Part shown: one piece after another, positions 56,262 through 64,000 of the stretch | Layout of the letters: each line of letters begins with the position of its first letter | Position numbering within the stretch: the stretch's first letter is position 1 | Origin: Shewanella psychrotolerans | GTDB lineage: Bacteria > Pseudomonadota > Gammaproteobacteria > Enterobacterales > Shewanellaceae | Assembly: GCF_019457595.1 (NCBI RefSeq) | Contig: NZ_CP080419.1 | Span: forward strand, 3,596,001 to 3,660,000 | Direction of reading: 5' to 3' | Length of the DNA stretch: 64,000 nt | Translations under genes and position numbers: made by a program | Notes under the pieces: model-generated | The model's database searches: none | What the model saw: only the letters and a program-made list of their open reading frames with translations | Told to the model about the DNA's origin: nothing

Positions 56262-56987
56262 ATGCGTTTAGCCCAATATATCGCCTCAACTGGACTCTGC
56301 TCTCGTCGCGCAGCAACCCGCAGGATCCGCGATGCGAGAGTCACTATTGATGGCAGGCTCGCAAACCATATCGATAGTATCTCTTTTATTGAAACCACAA
56401 ATGGCCTTCACCCCGTCCAAAATGTCTGTGTCGACGAGCAGCCCATTGCTGAGATTGAAGCAAAAGCCTATTGGATTTTTAATAAACAAGTGGGCACCGA
56501 TTGTCGATTATTACCAGATGATCCATCGAGTCTTATTCACTTACTGCCGGCACAACCGCGACTCTATCCCGTGGGCCGTTTAGATAAAGATTCTCATGGA
56601 TTGCTACTGCTCACTAATGACGGTTATCTAACCCAGCGACTCATGCACCCCGATTTTAACCACAGTAAAATCTATGAGGTTCGTTTAGATCGCCATTTTG
56701 ACGACGATTTTATTGAGGAGATGGCCGCAGGCGTAAGCTACAAAGCTGTCACGACAAAGCCTTGCAATATACGCAGGCTTAGCGATGACCAATTTGAAAT
56801 CATCCTCACTCAAGGACTTAATAGGCAGATCAGACGTATGAGTCAAGCCCTTGGTTATAAGGTGATCGATCTTAAACGGATCGCCATCGAATCATTACAA
56901 CTTGGCGCGCTGCCTGAAGGAGAAATGCGCCCCCTAACGTGCGAGGAAGAGTCATCGCTCAAAGGGGTTATCAAGCATCAAACATAG
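56262..56987 (+). CDS. RsuA/RluF-family pseudouridine synthase
   Basis: 241 aa. An S4 RNA-binding domain (RLAQYIASTGLCSRRAATRRI) precedes the catalytic GRLDKDSHGLLLLTND with the active-site Asp and the RQIRRM segment. It is a second RluF-like protein in the window (the other is at 38135); which uridine it modifies is not clear. Confidence 0.88.
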   Translation: MRLAQYIASTGLCSRRAATRRIRDARVTIDGRLANHIDSISFIETTNGLHPVQNVCVDEQPIAEIEAKAYWIFNKQVGTDCRLLPDDPSSLIHLLPAQPRLYPVGRLDKDSHGLLLLTNDGYLTQRLMHPDFNHSKIYEVRLDRHFDDDFIEEMAAGVSYKAVTTKPCNIRRLSDDQFEIILTQGLNRQIRRMSQALGYKVIDLKRIAIESLQLGALPEGEMRPLTCEEESSLKGVIKHQT

Positions 56988-57082
56988 GATAAACATCTGT
57001 ATTTTCTTAAGTAGCGGCAGGCTTCATTACATTTTCGCCGTATTTTTGAAGGTGGCATAGTTAATTTGTGATTGCCCGACTG

Positions 57083-57280
57083 ATACCAGTTAAGGTCAAA
57101 TTAAGGCCAAATCAAAGAGATAGATAACTCGATGTGAACACGCTTTTGGCCTTCGAAATCAGGGATGATTTCGCAGAGCATCCAAGGAGGGACTTGCTGC
57201 GAACCAAAAGAGCGTTTGCATGAAAGCTCTACTGCAAGCAATTAGTTGCCAAAAAGGTTAACGCTAGCATCAGCTAACTA
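57083..57280. repeat. Palindromic element related to the MITE interior
   Basis: AACACGCTTTTGG near 57138 pairs with CCAAAAGAGCGTT near 57207, enclosing a second hairpin (TTCGCAG...CTGCGAA). AATTAGTTGCCAAAAA at 57240-57255 equals the reverse complement of 35480-35495 inside the MITE. Together with the terminator it accounts for the 406-bp gap 56988-57393. Confidence 0.5.
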
Positions 57281-57301
57281 CAACCATTTTAAAGGCATGA
57301 A

Positions 57302-57334
57302 AAAAGGGCTTAAGTTTTCATCTAAGCCCTTTTA
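57302..57334. terminator. Terminator after the S46 peptidase gene
   Basis: AAAGGGCTTA/TAAGCCCTTT with a 10-nt loop and A- and T-runs on either side; works in both directions. Confidence 0.85.
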
Positions 57335-57393
57335 ATCTTAACGCTAACTAGATACTAAAAGCATCAAACCAGCGCCTCCACTAATCGCTAAAA

Positions 57394-59550
57394 TTAGTGA
57401 ACAATTTCCATTTCCGCCAACAGGTTATCGGCGTTATCCAGATACTTCATCACCCAAAGCATATAACGGCTATCGACTTGAATAGAGCGGTTAGTTTCAG
57501 GATCGTAACCCCAATCACCAATGATACTCTCGTATACACCGTCAAACAGCAAACCGACGAGTTCGGCGCGGCCATTCAAGGTCGGGGAACCAGAGTTACC
57601 CCCTGTCGTATCTAAGGTCGAGAGGAAGTTAACGGGCACAGAGTCAATTGATTTCACATAGAAATCGCCATACTGCTTCTTCTTGATCAGATCCAACTGC
57701 TTCTTAGGTGCATCGAATGGATCAACACCGGTATCTTTAGCCAAAATACCTTCGAGGCGAGTAAATGGCACAGCCTGCAAGCCATCTTGTGGCGAATAAC
57801 CTTTAACATGACCCACTGTCACACGTAGGCTTGAGTTGGCATCAGCATACACTGGATTACCCAGCTCTTTGTTGTAAGCGATGATGGCGTCCATATATTG
57901 AGGGCGGACCTTCATCAACTTACCAGCCAGCTCTTTCTCTTGCTTCTCTTGGGCCATATCTGTGTCATACATAGCCACTGCAAACTTAATGAACGGATCC
58001 TTAGAAGCTTTAAAGTCACTGACCGATTTGTCCATCCAAGCTAGACGGGTTTCTTTATTACCAAGTTCTGTTTTAGCGTACATCTTGTCTAAGGTTTTGC
58101 TCAGCTTAGCTGCATCAAACTTTTTACCCAGACCAAATGCCTTATCAAGCGCAGGAATACGCTCACTGGCCGGCAGCGCTGCATAACGAGTTAATAGATC
58201 GAGCACGACCGCCTTATCAACGCTTGGCGCATAACGTCTGTCGATACGCTCCATGCCTGACTTAAAGCGTGTCATATCACGCTCTTGGTAACCTGGCTCA
58301 CGCGCCATATCATCAAGCTGCTTTTCATTGGCTAAACGATATAAATTACGTGCCGTAGGCAACATGGTGGTGTAACCCAAATACCCTAAGATAATGTCGC
58401 GCGCTTGATGCTCTTGACTCTCTTTGATCAGCTTATCGAGTTCAGCCATGGTCTTGCCATACTTAGCCTGACGCTTGCTGTCTTTATTGATCCAAGCGAT
58501 TAACTCTGCTTCACGCGCTTTACGGTCATCAAGCATGGTCGACTTGCCATAAAACTCGATCATTGAGGTAAAGTTTTTGGCGTAGTTCGCCAAGCCAGCA
58601 ATGAGGCTCTCATACTTGATACGCTCGTCACTGCCCTCAGGTGCGGTTTCTTTGATGATCTCAATAAAGCGCTCACGCAGCATCTTACCTTCTGGGTATG
58701 CCCACTCGAACTGATTTTCTACTTCATTGGCAGTGCGATAACGGTTGGTGCGGCCTGGATATCCCGCCACCATCACGAAATCACCTTCGCTGACACCTTT
58801 GGCCGATACCTTAAGGAAGCTTTTTGGCTCATAAGGCACGTTGTCTTTGCTAAAGTCGGCTGGCTTGCCATCTTTTGACACATAACCACGATAGAAAGAG
58901 AAGTCGCCAGTGTGACGTGGCCACATCCAGTTATCGATATCACCGCCATATTTACCCACGCTTGCAGCTGGGTTATACACCAAGCGCACATCGCGGATCT
59001 CGAGTTGTTTAACGAGGTAATACTCTAAGCCACCATGAAAGCTGTATACCTGACAGCGATAGCCATCTTCCGCTTCACACTCAGCAACCAGCGCTTTCTC
59101 TTTAGCTTCGATCCCTTGGTAAAAATCGTTACCGACTTTGTCCGCCTGACCTTCTTTAACCTTATCTGTCACATTGGTGACCGCTTCAGTCACATAGATG
59201 CGTGACCCCGGAGTCGCTGGCAGTTCTTCTGCATAAGATTTCGCTAAGAAGCCATCTTGCAGTAGGTTTTTCTCTGGTGTTGAGTTGTATTGAATAGAGC
59301 CGTAGGCGCAGTGATGGTTAGTCACAACCAGCCCTTTAGGTGACACAAATGATGCGGTACAACCACCAAGGCTAATAACAGCATTCATAGGGAACTCTGT
59401 TAATTTTGAGATAGACTTTGCATCAATCTCCAAGCCTTTGGCTTTTAGCTCATCCGCCATTGCGGGTAGCTGATACGGCTGCCACATTCCTTCATCAGCT
59501 TGTGCGGCAAAAGAGGCCACCAATGCTGCTGTTAATATCAGTTTCTTCAT
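57394..59550 (-). CDS. S46-family dipeptidyl peptidase (DPP7/DPP11-like)
   Basis: 718 aa with a signal peptide (cleavage near FAAQADEGMW, ~18). The serine-protease triad is visible: His in TNHHCAYG, Asp in GGDIDNWMWPRHTGD, Ser in GGNSGSPTLNG. The residue after LLFD is Gly (FDGVYE), which in this family points to DPP7-like preference for hydrophobic P1 residues, whereas Arg there marks DPP11; this reading is from memory. Periplasmic peptide breakdown. Confidence 0.88.
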   Translation of the reverse strand: MKKLILTAALVASFAAQADEGMWQPYQLPAMADELKAKGLEIDAKSISKLTEFPMNAVISLGGCTASFVSPKGLVVTNHHCAYGSIQYNSTPEKNLLQDGFLAKSYAEELPATPGSRIYVTEAVTNVTDKVKEGQADKVGNDFYQGIEAKEKALVAECEAEDGYRCQVYSFHGGLEYYLVKQLEIRDVRLVYNPAASVGKYGGDIDNWMWPRHTGDFSFYRGYVSKDGKPADFSKDNVPYEPKSFLKVSAKGVSEGDFVMVAGYPGRTNRYRTANEVENQFEWAYPEGKMLRERFIEIIKETAPEGSDERIKYESLIAGLANYAKNFTSMIEFYGKSTMLDDRKAREAELIAWINKDSKRQAKYGKTMAELDKLIKESQEHQARDIILGYLGYTTMLPTARNLYRLANEKQLDDMAREPGYQERDMTRFKSGMERIDRRYAPSVDKAVVLDLLTRYAALPASERIPALDKAFGLGKKFDAAKLSKTLDKMYAKTELGNKETRLAWMDKSVSDFKASKDPFIKFAVAMYDTDMAQEKQEKELAGKLMKVRPQYMDAIIAYNKELGNPVYADANSSLRVTVGHVKGYSPQDGLQAVPFTRLEGILAKDTGVDPFDAPKKQLDLIKKKQYGDFYVKSIDSVPVNFLSTLDTTGGNSGSPTLNGRAELVGLLFDGVYESIIGDWGYDPETNRSIQVDSRYMLWVMKYLDNADNLLAEMEIVH

Positions 59551-59675
59551 TCTGTTAAGTCCATTTTGTTATCGTTATCTCATCGTATCTCCATCAGATT
59601 AATGATTCAGCTTAGCAATTTAATACAATGGAGATAAATATGATGGTGCTAGCGCCCTTAAATTTAAGGCATAAA

Positions 59676-59699
59676 AAAGTCGGGCTAGAGCCCGACTTT
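59676..59699. terminator. Terminator after the aromatic permease gene
   Basis: AAAGTCGGGCT/AGCCCGACTTT with a 2-nt loop, T run on the minus strand. Confidence 0.85.
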
Positions 59700-59825
59700 A
59701 TCATAAAACCTATCAACTCACACAACGGCAAACAGCGCTAGTTAACCGCATGAGTTGTAACTAACTGTGTACCGATACCAATCAATATCGCAATATAAAC
59801 GCCCACTTGCCTATACTGATCACGA

Positions 59826-61025
59826 TTACAGTGCGATCCACAATTGCGCGGCGACAATCACAGCCCCAAGCAATGCTGACACCATTAACGCTGGCGTACC
59901 ACCAGAGACTTGGTAGCCACCTAAGTTTTGCTTTCGTTGCCCTAACGCCATCGCAATCGGTAGGAAAATAATCATCATCACTAGCGGTAAGGCCGCAAAC
60001 CCTAACACCTGAATAAAACCATCTGGATAATAAAGTGCACATAACAATGGCGGTACAAAGGTGATTAACCAAGTTTTGATGCGACCGCCAACATCATCTT
60101 TTGCACGTGTCAGCTCGGCAATGTAATCAAACAAACTCATGGTTACCCCTAGGAATGAGGTGATCAACGCCAAGTTAGCAAATAGGTCGATACACTGCTG
60201 CAAAATAGCCGACTGGGCAATACCTTGAAGCGCAGAGACTAGCTTAGGTAGCGAGCCGTCAAAACCATACACAGTCGCACCGCCCACAGTGCCTAAAGTC
60301 ACCATTAACCACAGGATATAGCACAACAATGGAATGCTAGAGCCGATAATTAACACCTTACGCAGCGACATCGCGTCGCCATCTAAGTAGCGCACAATAG
60401 TGGCAATACATACATGGAAACCAAACGAGGTAAAGACGACAGGAATCGCCGCTAACCACAAGTCGCCTAGCTCACCTTTGGAAACTAACTCTGTAGCCGA
60501 CTCACGCAAAATATAGCTAGGGCTCACTTCTGGAAGCAAAAACAACACCACGACAATAAAGAGGGCTACCATAGCGGTAAACAGAATCCGAGAAATTTTG
60601 TCGATCCAAGACACACCAACGGCGATGAAACCACCGAAGATCACCGTAAATAGTAGCACCGCGAATTCATGATTAATGGTAATGCCCAGGGGCTCAAAAC
60701 GTGACTCTAATAATGAAGATCCCCCCATCAGATATACCATAGTTAACGCAAACAGCAGGCTTAAAAACGAACCGCCTTGGATCAACTGGCCGACTTTACC
60801 TAAGGTTATACCTGTAATCGCATGGACATTGAGACCAACACCAGCGCGTAAATTGATCTCTAACATTAACAGTGAGGTATAGATGGAGATACCCCAAATG
60901 GCGACTAAAAGTAGTAACGCCGGAATGGTGCCTAACGAAGCTGTAGCAAGTGGAAGCGCCAACATGCCGCCACCAATTGCGGTGCCCGCAACAATGGCAA
61001 TAGAGCCTAGCATTTTTAAGTTCAC
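59826..61025 (-). CDS. Aromatic amino-acid permease (Mtr/TyrP/TnaB family)
   Basis: 399 aa, eleven membrane segments. The N-terminus GSIAIVAGTAIGGGMLALPL is the family hallmark. Substrate is tryptophan or tyrosine; sequence alone does not say which. Single gene with its own terminator. Confidence 0.9.
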   Translation of the reverse strand: MNLKMLGSIAIVAGTAIGGGMLALPLATASLGTIPALLLLVAIWGISIYTSLLMLEINLRAGVGLNVHAITGITLGKVGQLIQGGSFLSLLFALTMVYLMGGSSLLESRFEPLGITINHEFAVLLFTVIFGGFIAVGVSWIDKISRILFTAMVALFIVVVLFLLPEVSPSYILRESATELVSKGELGDLWLAAIPVVFTSFGFHVCIATIVRYLDGDAMSLRKVLIIGSSIPLLCYILWLMVTLGTVGGATVYGFDGSLPKLVSALQGIAQSAILQQCIDLFANLALITSFLGVTMSLFDYIAELTRAKDDVGGRIKTWLITFVPPLLCALYYPDGFIQVLGFAALPLVMMIIFLPIAMALGQRKQNLGGYQVSGGTPALMVSALLGAVIVAAQLWIAL

Positions 61026-61437
61026 AAAATTGTCCTGTCTTTGATTGTTATCTGTTTTGGAAGGTCAGATTTAGAACGACTGCAAAGGAGGGATTTAGCA
61101 ATAAAACACACACTAAGCTTAAGCCTCCTAACCGAACTGCGCATCTCTGCCTTAGTACGAGTTGGTGGGCCCCAACAGCTTAGCTAACCTTATCTACCGA
61201 TGATTTTTAACTAAGCCCCTGAGGCTGCCTAAATCGGTAATAATATCGATAGGTTTGTTTCATCACGACCTTACTCTATAAATTTGACTGCTAGCGACAA
61301 TATCAGAGGCAAACTCAGTGTACAAGGCATCTGTCGCAATCCAAGCCAAGATTACACAATCAGGCAACAATGTCTAAATAACTGCACTACAGCTTGATCA
61401 CCGCGGCCCTTTACTACTGATAAAATGATCTAAGATA
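61026..61437. other. Intergenic stretch between divergent transporters
   Basis: About 410 bp with no gene or repeat recognised. It should hold the permease promoter. Confidence 0.4.
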
Positions 61438-61465
61438 TTGCCTTAGCCGATCTTATCAGTATAAT
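61438..61465 (+). promoter_or_regulatory. Promoter of the riboswitch-mneA transcript
   Basis: TTGCCT (61438-61443), 16-bp spacer, TATAAT (61460-61465). Start of transcription expected near 61472, just before the aptamer. Confidence 0.75.
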
Positions 61466-61475
61466 TTGCACACTG

Positions 61476-61664
61476 CTTTAGGGGAGTAGCTAACGTGACG
61501 AATAATGCGTCACGGGTGAGTATCAACATACTTGGCCACATGCCATGGTACTCACAGCAATAGGTGACAGTTTATGTCCACATATTGCCAGGCAAGACCT
61601 AAGCACGGTTACCGCTCAAATTAGGGGGCGGCGGACTGTGCTTGGATTTTTCGCCCCCTAAGGA
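61476..61664 (+). ncRNA. yybP-ykoY (manganese) riboswitch
   Basis: The conserved 5' core GGGGAGTAGC is at 61481-61490 and the 3' partner GGCAAGACCT at 61591-61600, with TTAGG/CCTAA closing the first helix. An expression hairpin TTAGGGGGCG/CGCCCCCTAA (61621-61630 with 61652-61661) reaches the ribosome site AAGGA of the next gene, so it likely controls translation. In this class Mn2+ binding turns expression on. Confidence 0.88.
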
Positions 61665-61670
61665 ACCATC

Positions 61671-62225
61671 ATGGAAGCTCTACTCGCATCAACCTTTACC
61701 GTAGCCATTGCCGAAATTGGTGATAAGACCCAGCTCTTAGCACTGATTCTTGCTGCCCGCTTTAAAAATAAGACCGCCATCATTTTGGGCATCTTGCTGT
61801 CTACCTTAGCCAATCATTTTGCTGCTGCGTGGTTTGGGCAATGGGCCATAAATTGGATAAGCCCTGAGATGGCTACCTATTTAGTCGCTTTTTCCTTTTT
61901 CGCCATCGCATTATGGGTATTAGTGCCCGACAAGGTCGACAGTGAAGAGAGCCGTTTCTATAAAATGGGGCCTTTTATCGCCACCTTTATTCTATTCTTT
62001 TTAGCTGAAATGGGTGACAAAACCCAAGTAGCGACAGTCGTACTGTCGGCTAAATATGATGCGCTAGGATTAGTCGTCATAGGTACCACCTTAGGCATGA
62101 TGATCGCCAATGTGCCAGTGGTGATCGCGGGGCATTTCAGTGCCGAAAAACTGCCGATGAAGTGGATCCATCGCGGCTGCGCTGTGCTATTTGCACTACT
62201 AGGGGTCGCAACACTGATCTATTAA
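61671..62225 (+). CDS. mneA: UPF0016/GDT1-family manganese exporter
   Basis: 184 aa, six membrane segments in two halves, each with the E-x-G-D-K-T signature (AEIGDKTQL near residue 15 and AEMGDKTQV near 112). This family (TMEM165, V. cholerae MneA) exports Mn2+. A yybP-ykoY riboswitch directly upstream supports that function. Confidence 0.92.
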   Translation: MEALLASTFTVAIAEIGDKTQLLALILAARFKNKTAIILGILLSTLANHFAAAWFGQWAINWISPEMATYLVAFSFFAIALWVLVPDKVDSEESRFYKMGPFIATFILFFLAEMGDKTQVATVVLSAKYDALGLVVIGTTLGMMIANVPVVIAGHFSAEKLPMKWIHRGCAVLFALLGVATLIY

Positions 62226-62252
62226 GCGCTGATCCGCACTCAACAGGCCACA

Positions 62253-62282
62253 AAAAGCCAGTGACTCGGGTCACTGGCTTTT
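62253..62282. terminator. Bidirectional terminator mneA / catalase
   Basis: AAAAGCCAGTGAC/GTCACTGGCTTTT around a short CGG loop, between convergent genes. Confidence 0.9.
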
Positions 62283-62308
62283 CTATCTACAGCGACTTGT
62301 ACTTACAT

Positions 62309-63775
62309 TTATAGGCCTAATCCCTGTTTGATACGCTGACCATAGTCTTCGTCGGCCTTGAAGAAATGCGCCAGCATACGCTCCTGCACATCGAGGCTTG
62401 CCTGACTCAAAGAACCCGAGATAGTAGTCGCCAACCTCGCTTTCTCCTCCTCGCTGAAGAAGCGATACAAGTTGCCCGCCTGAGTATAGTCATCCTGATC
62501 ATAACGGCTATAACGCGCCACTTCACCGTCGATTCGAAGTGGGGGTTCAGCAAAAGTACTTGGCTCGACCAATGCTGACCCGGTGCTATTGGGCCCATAG
62601 TTAGGTGTTGCGTCACCACCGGTTTGGCTACCGCTAAATGGACACTGGGTTCCCGCCATCGCACCGCCACGTTGATGGTGATTGGCTTGGGTGGCATGAG
62701 GGCAGTTAACTGGCAACTGATTATAGTTGGCTCCAATGCGGTAACGCTGTGCATCGGCATAGGCAAATAGACGTGCCTGCAACATCTTATCAGGTGATGC
62801 CCCCACACCTGGCACCAAATTACTTGGTGCTAGCGCCACCTGCTCTACTTCGGCAAAGTAGTTTTGTGGCAAACGATTCAGCTCAAGTTCACCCACTTCA
62901 ATCAAAGGATAATCGCTGTGCGGCCATACCTTAGTCAGGTCGAATGGATTAATATGGTAATGGTTAGCGTCGGCTTCTGGCATGATCTGCACATTGACAG
63001 TCCAGCGCGGGAAATTACCATCGTTAATTGCCGCCACCATATCGCGCTGCGATGAGTCAGGATCAATACCTTTCAACATATCCGCCTGCTCGCCCGTTAA
63101 GTTCACCACGCCTTGCTGTGACTTAAAGTGGAACTTGACCCAGAAACGCTCACCTTTAGCATTCCAGAAAGAGAAGGTATGCGAGCCATAACCATGCATC
63201 TGACGATAATTCGCAGGGATACCACGATCTGACATCAATATCGTTACCTGATGCATCGCCTCAGGGTTTAGCGACCAAAAATCCCACATCGCTTGTGGAT
63301 CTTTTAAATTGGTCTGCGGATTGCGCTTTTGGGTGTGAATAAAGTCTGGGAACTTAATGCCATCACGTAAAAAGAAGGTCGGCGTATTATTACCCACAAT
63401 ATCGTGATTACCTCGCGCCGTATAAAAACGCAGTCCGAAACCACGCGGATCACGCTCGGCATCGGCAGAACCCATCTCACCACCAACGGTTGAGAAACGA
63501 ATGAAGGTCTCTGTTTGTTTGCCAACGCCATTGAAGTGATCAGCGATGGTGTAATCACTGAGATCTTTCGTTAAGGTGAAAGTCCCGTAAACTCCAGTGC
63601 CCTTAGCATGAACAATACGCTCAGGAATACGCTCACGGTTAAAATGGGCTAGTTTCTCAATTAAGTGCCAATCTTGAAGCAGTAGTGGACCACGCTCACC
63701 GGCGGAGAGTGAGTTTTGATCATCGGCAATAGGGGCGCCGCTTTGGCTAGTTAGAGTATTGTTAGTCTGAGTCAT
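62309..63775 (-). CDS. Haem catalase (small-subunit, clade III type)
   Basis: 488 aa. Catalytic His56 in RIVHAKGTG, Asn in DIVGNNTPTFF (~129), and the haem-ligand Tyr in RLFAYADAQRYRIG are all present. The start is the ATG at 63775 with GGAG upstream; the five-codon extension to 63790 begins at a TTG within the ribosome site. No signal peptide, so cytoplasmic. Symbol (katA or katB) is not certain. Confidence 0.93.
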   Translation of the reverse strand: MTQTNNTLTSQSGAPIADDQNSLSAGERGPLLLQDWHLIEKLAHFNRERIPERIVHAKGTGVYGTFTLTKDLSDYTIADHFNGVGKQTETFIRFSTVGGEMGSADAERDPRGFGLRFYTARGNHDIVGNNTPTFFLRDGIKFPDFIHTQKRNPQTNLKDPQAMWDFWSLNPEAMHQVTILMSDRGIPANYRQMHGYGSHTFSFWNAKGERFWVKFHFKSQQGVVNLTGEQADMLKGIDPDSSQRDMVAAINDGNFPRWTVNVQIMPEADANHYHINPFDLTKVWPHSDYPLIEVGELELNRLPQNYFAEVEQVALAPSNLVPGVGASPDKMLQARLFAYADAQRYRIGANYNQLPVNCPHATQANHHQRGGAMAGTQCPFSGSQTGGDATPNYGPNSTGSALVEPSTFAEPPLRIDGEVARYSRYDQDDYTQAGNLYRFFSEEEKARLATTISGSLSQASLDVQERMLAHFFKADEDYGQRIKQGLGL

Positions 63776-63826
63776 TATGTTTATCTCCAAAATTCAAATT
63801 TGTCTGTGCTAAATGTGTTCATTCAA

Positions 63827-63877
63827 TTAATGCTTGCTGTTAATCCACTCTTCAATCACGTCATAGATGGTTGCCAT
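63827..63877 (-). CDS. 16-codon ORF upstream of the catalase gene
   Basis: Peptide MATIYDVIEEWINSKH, ATG at 63877 with AGGAG ten bases upstream and a TAA at 63827, 51 bp before the catalase start and in the same direction. Amphipathic composition looks protein-like. Coding status and function unknown. Confidence 0.45.
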   Translation of the reverse strand: MATIYDVIEEWINSKH

Positions 63878-64000
63878 AGTGTGTTAGCTCCTGGCTGACG
63901 GTTATCGTCAATGCGATTTCAATAGGGCTATAGTAGAGCGCAAACAAAAAACAAATAAAACGATTAAAACAAATAGCTCTAAACTGTTTTACAGATTAAA

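Noticed and set aside
63880..64000. OxyR site for the catalase gene
   Set aside because: ATAGGGCTATAG at 63930 is suggestive, but the spaced ATAG-N7-CTAT array is not present.
1..64000. tRNA, rRNA, CRISPR array or prophage
   Set aside because: No GGTTCGA-type TPsiC arm in a cloverleaf context, no regularly spaced repeats, no phage structural or integrase genes were seen.

Overview
The window reads as chromosomal DNA of a Shewanella species (Gammaproteobacteria, Alteromonadales). The basis is protein similarity I recognise plus gene order: mrcB-hrpB-thpR-sfsA-dksA-gluQ-pcnB-folK-panB-panC is the block also known from enterobacteria, here with an added cyclic-di-GMP gene and pepB. It is followed by the Shewanella-type lactate pair lldP/dld-II. 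Base composition looks even, and no rRNA, tRNA, CRISPR array, prophage or complete insertion sequence was seen. The mrcB gene runs off the left edge.  Layout. 1-14.7 kb: cell wall, RNA processing and pantothenate housekeeping genes. The pcnB frame aligns to E. coli PcnB only from an AUU codon. 14.7-20.1 kb: lactate uptake and oxidation, with three CRP-like palindromes upstream and a strong hairpin between the two genes. 20.1-25.8 kb: small secreted and unknown proteins, the yadGH exporter, hpt, ubiX and mpl. 25.8-28.2 kb: a repeat-rich gap, a Bax-family glucosaminidase and a decayed MITE end. 28.2-34.2 kb: DUF3718 protein, two convergent LysR-type regulators, a DUF2726-like membrane protein and an nrfBCD electron-transfer operon without nrfA. 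34.3-39 kb: diguanylate cyclase, a 269-bp MITE touching the stop codon of an amino-acid ABC operon, and rluF. 39-43.5 kb: a TonB receptor diverging from a DUF3325/DUF3649/PepSY iron-uptake operon, with a Fur-like box between them. 43.5-47.7 kb: a small ORF plus a solitary OrfA-like HTH protein behind a palindromic promoter, yggE, a WD40-like lipoprotein, an antiporter fragment with a MITE end, and a Bacteroidota-like lgt. 47.8-53.6 kb: gabT/gabD with a divergent LysR regulator, then a FadR-type regulator and a DUF3087 protein. 53.7-57 kb: an NhaC-family transporter behind a MetJ operator (predicted methionine transporter MetT), a membrane protein and a pseudouridine synthase. 57-64 kb: S46 dipeptidyl peptidase, aromatic amino-acid permease, a yybP-ykoY (manganese) riboswitch with its UPF0016 exporter, and a catalase preceded by a 16-codon ORF.  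Themes: respiration of lactate and other electron donors, iron, manganese and methionine homeostasis, and amino-acid/GABA use. Small non-coding repeat families (MITE-like and REP-like) decorate the gaps. No large undescribed system is evident. The best leads are the conserved AUU start, the HTH/small-ORF/palindrome cassette, the foreign-looking lgt, and the repeat families.
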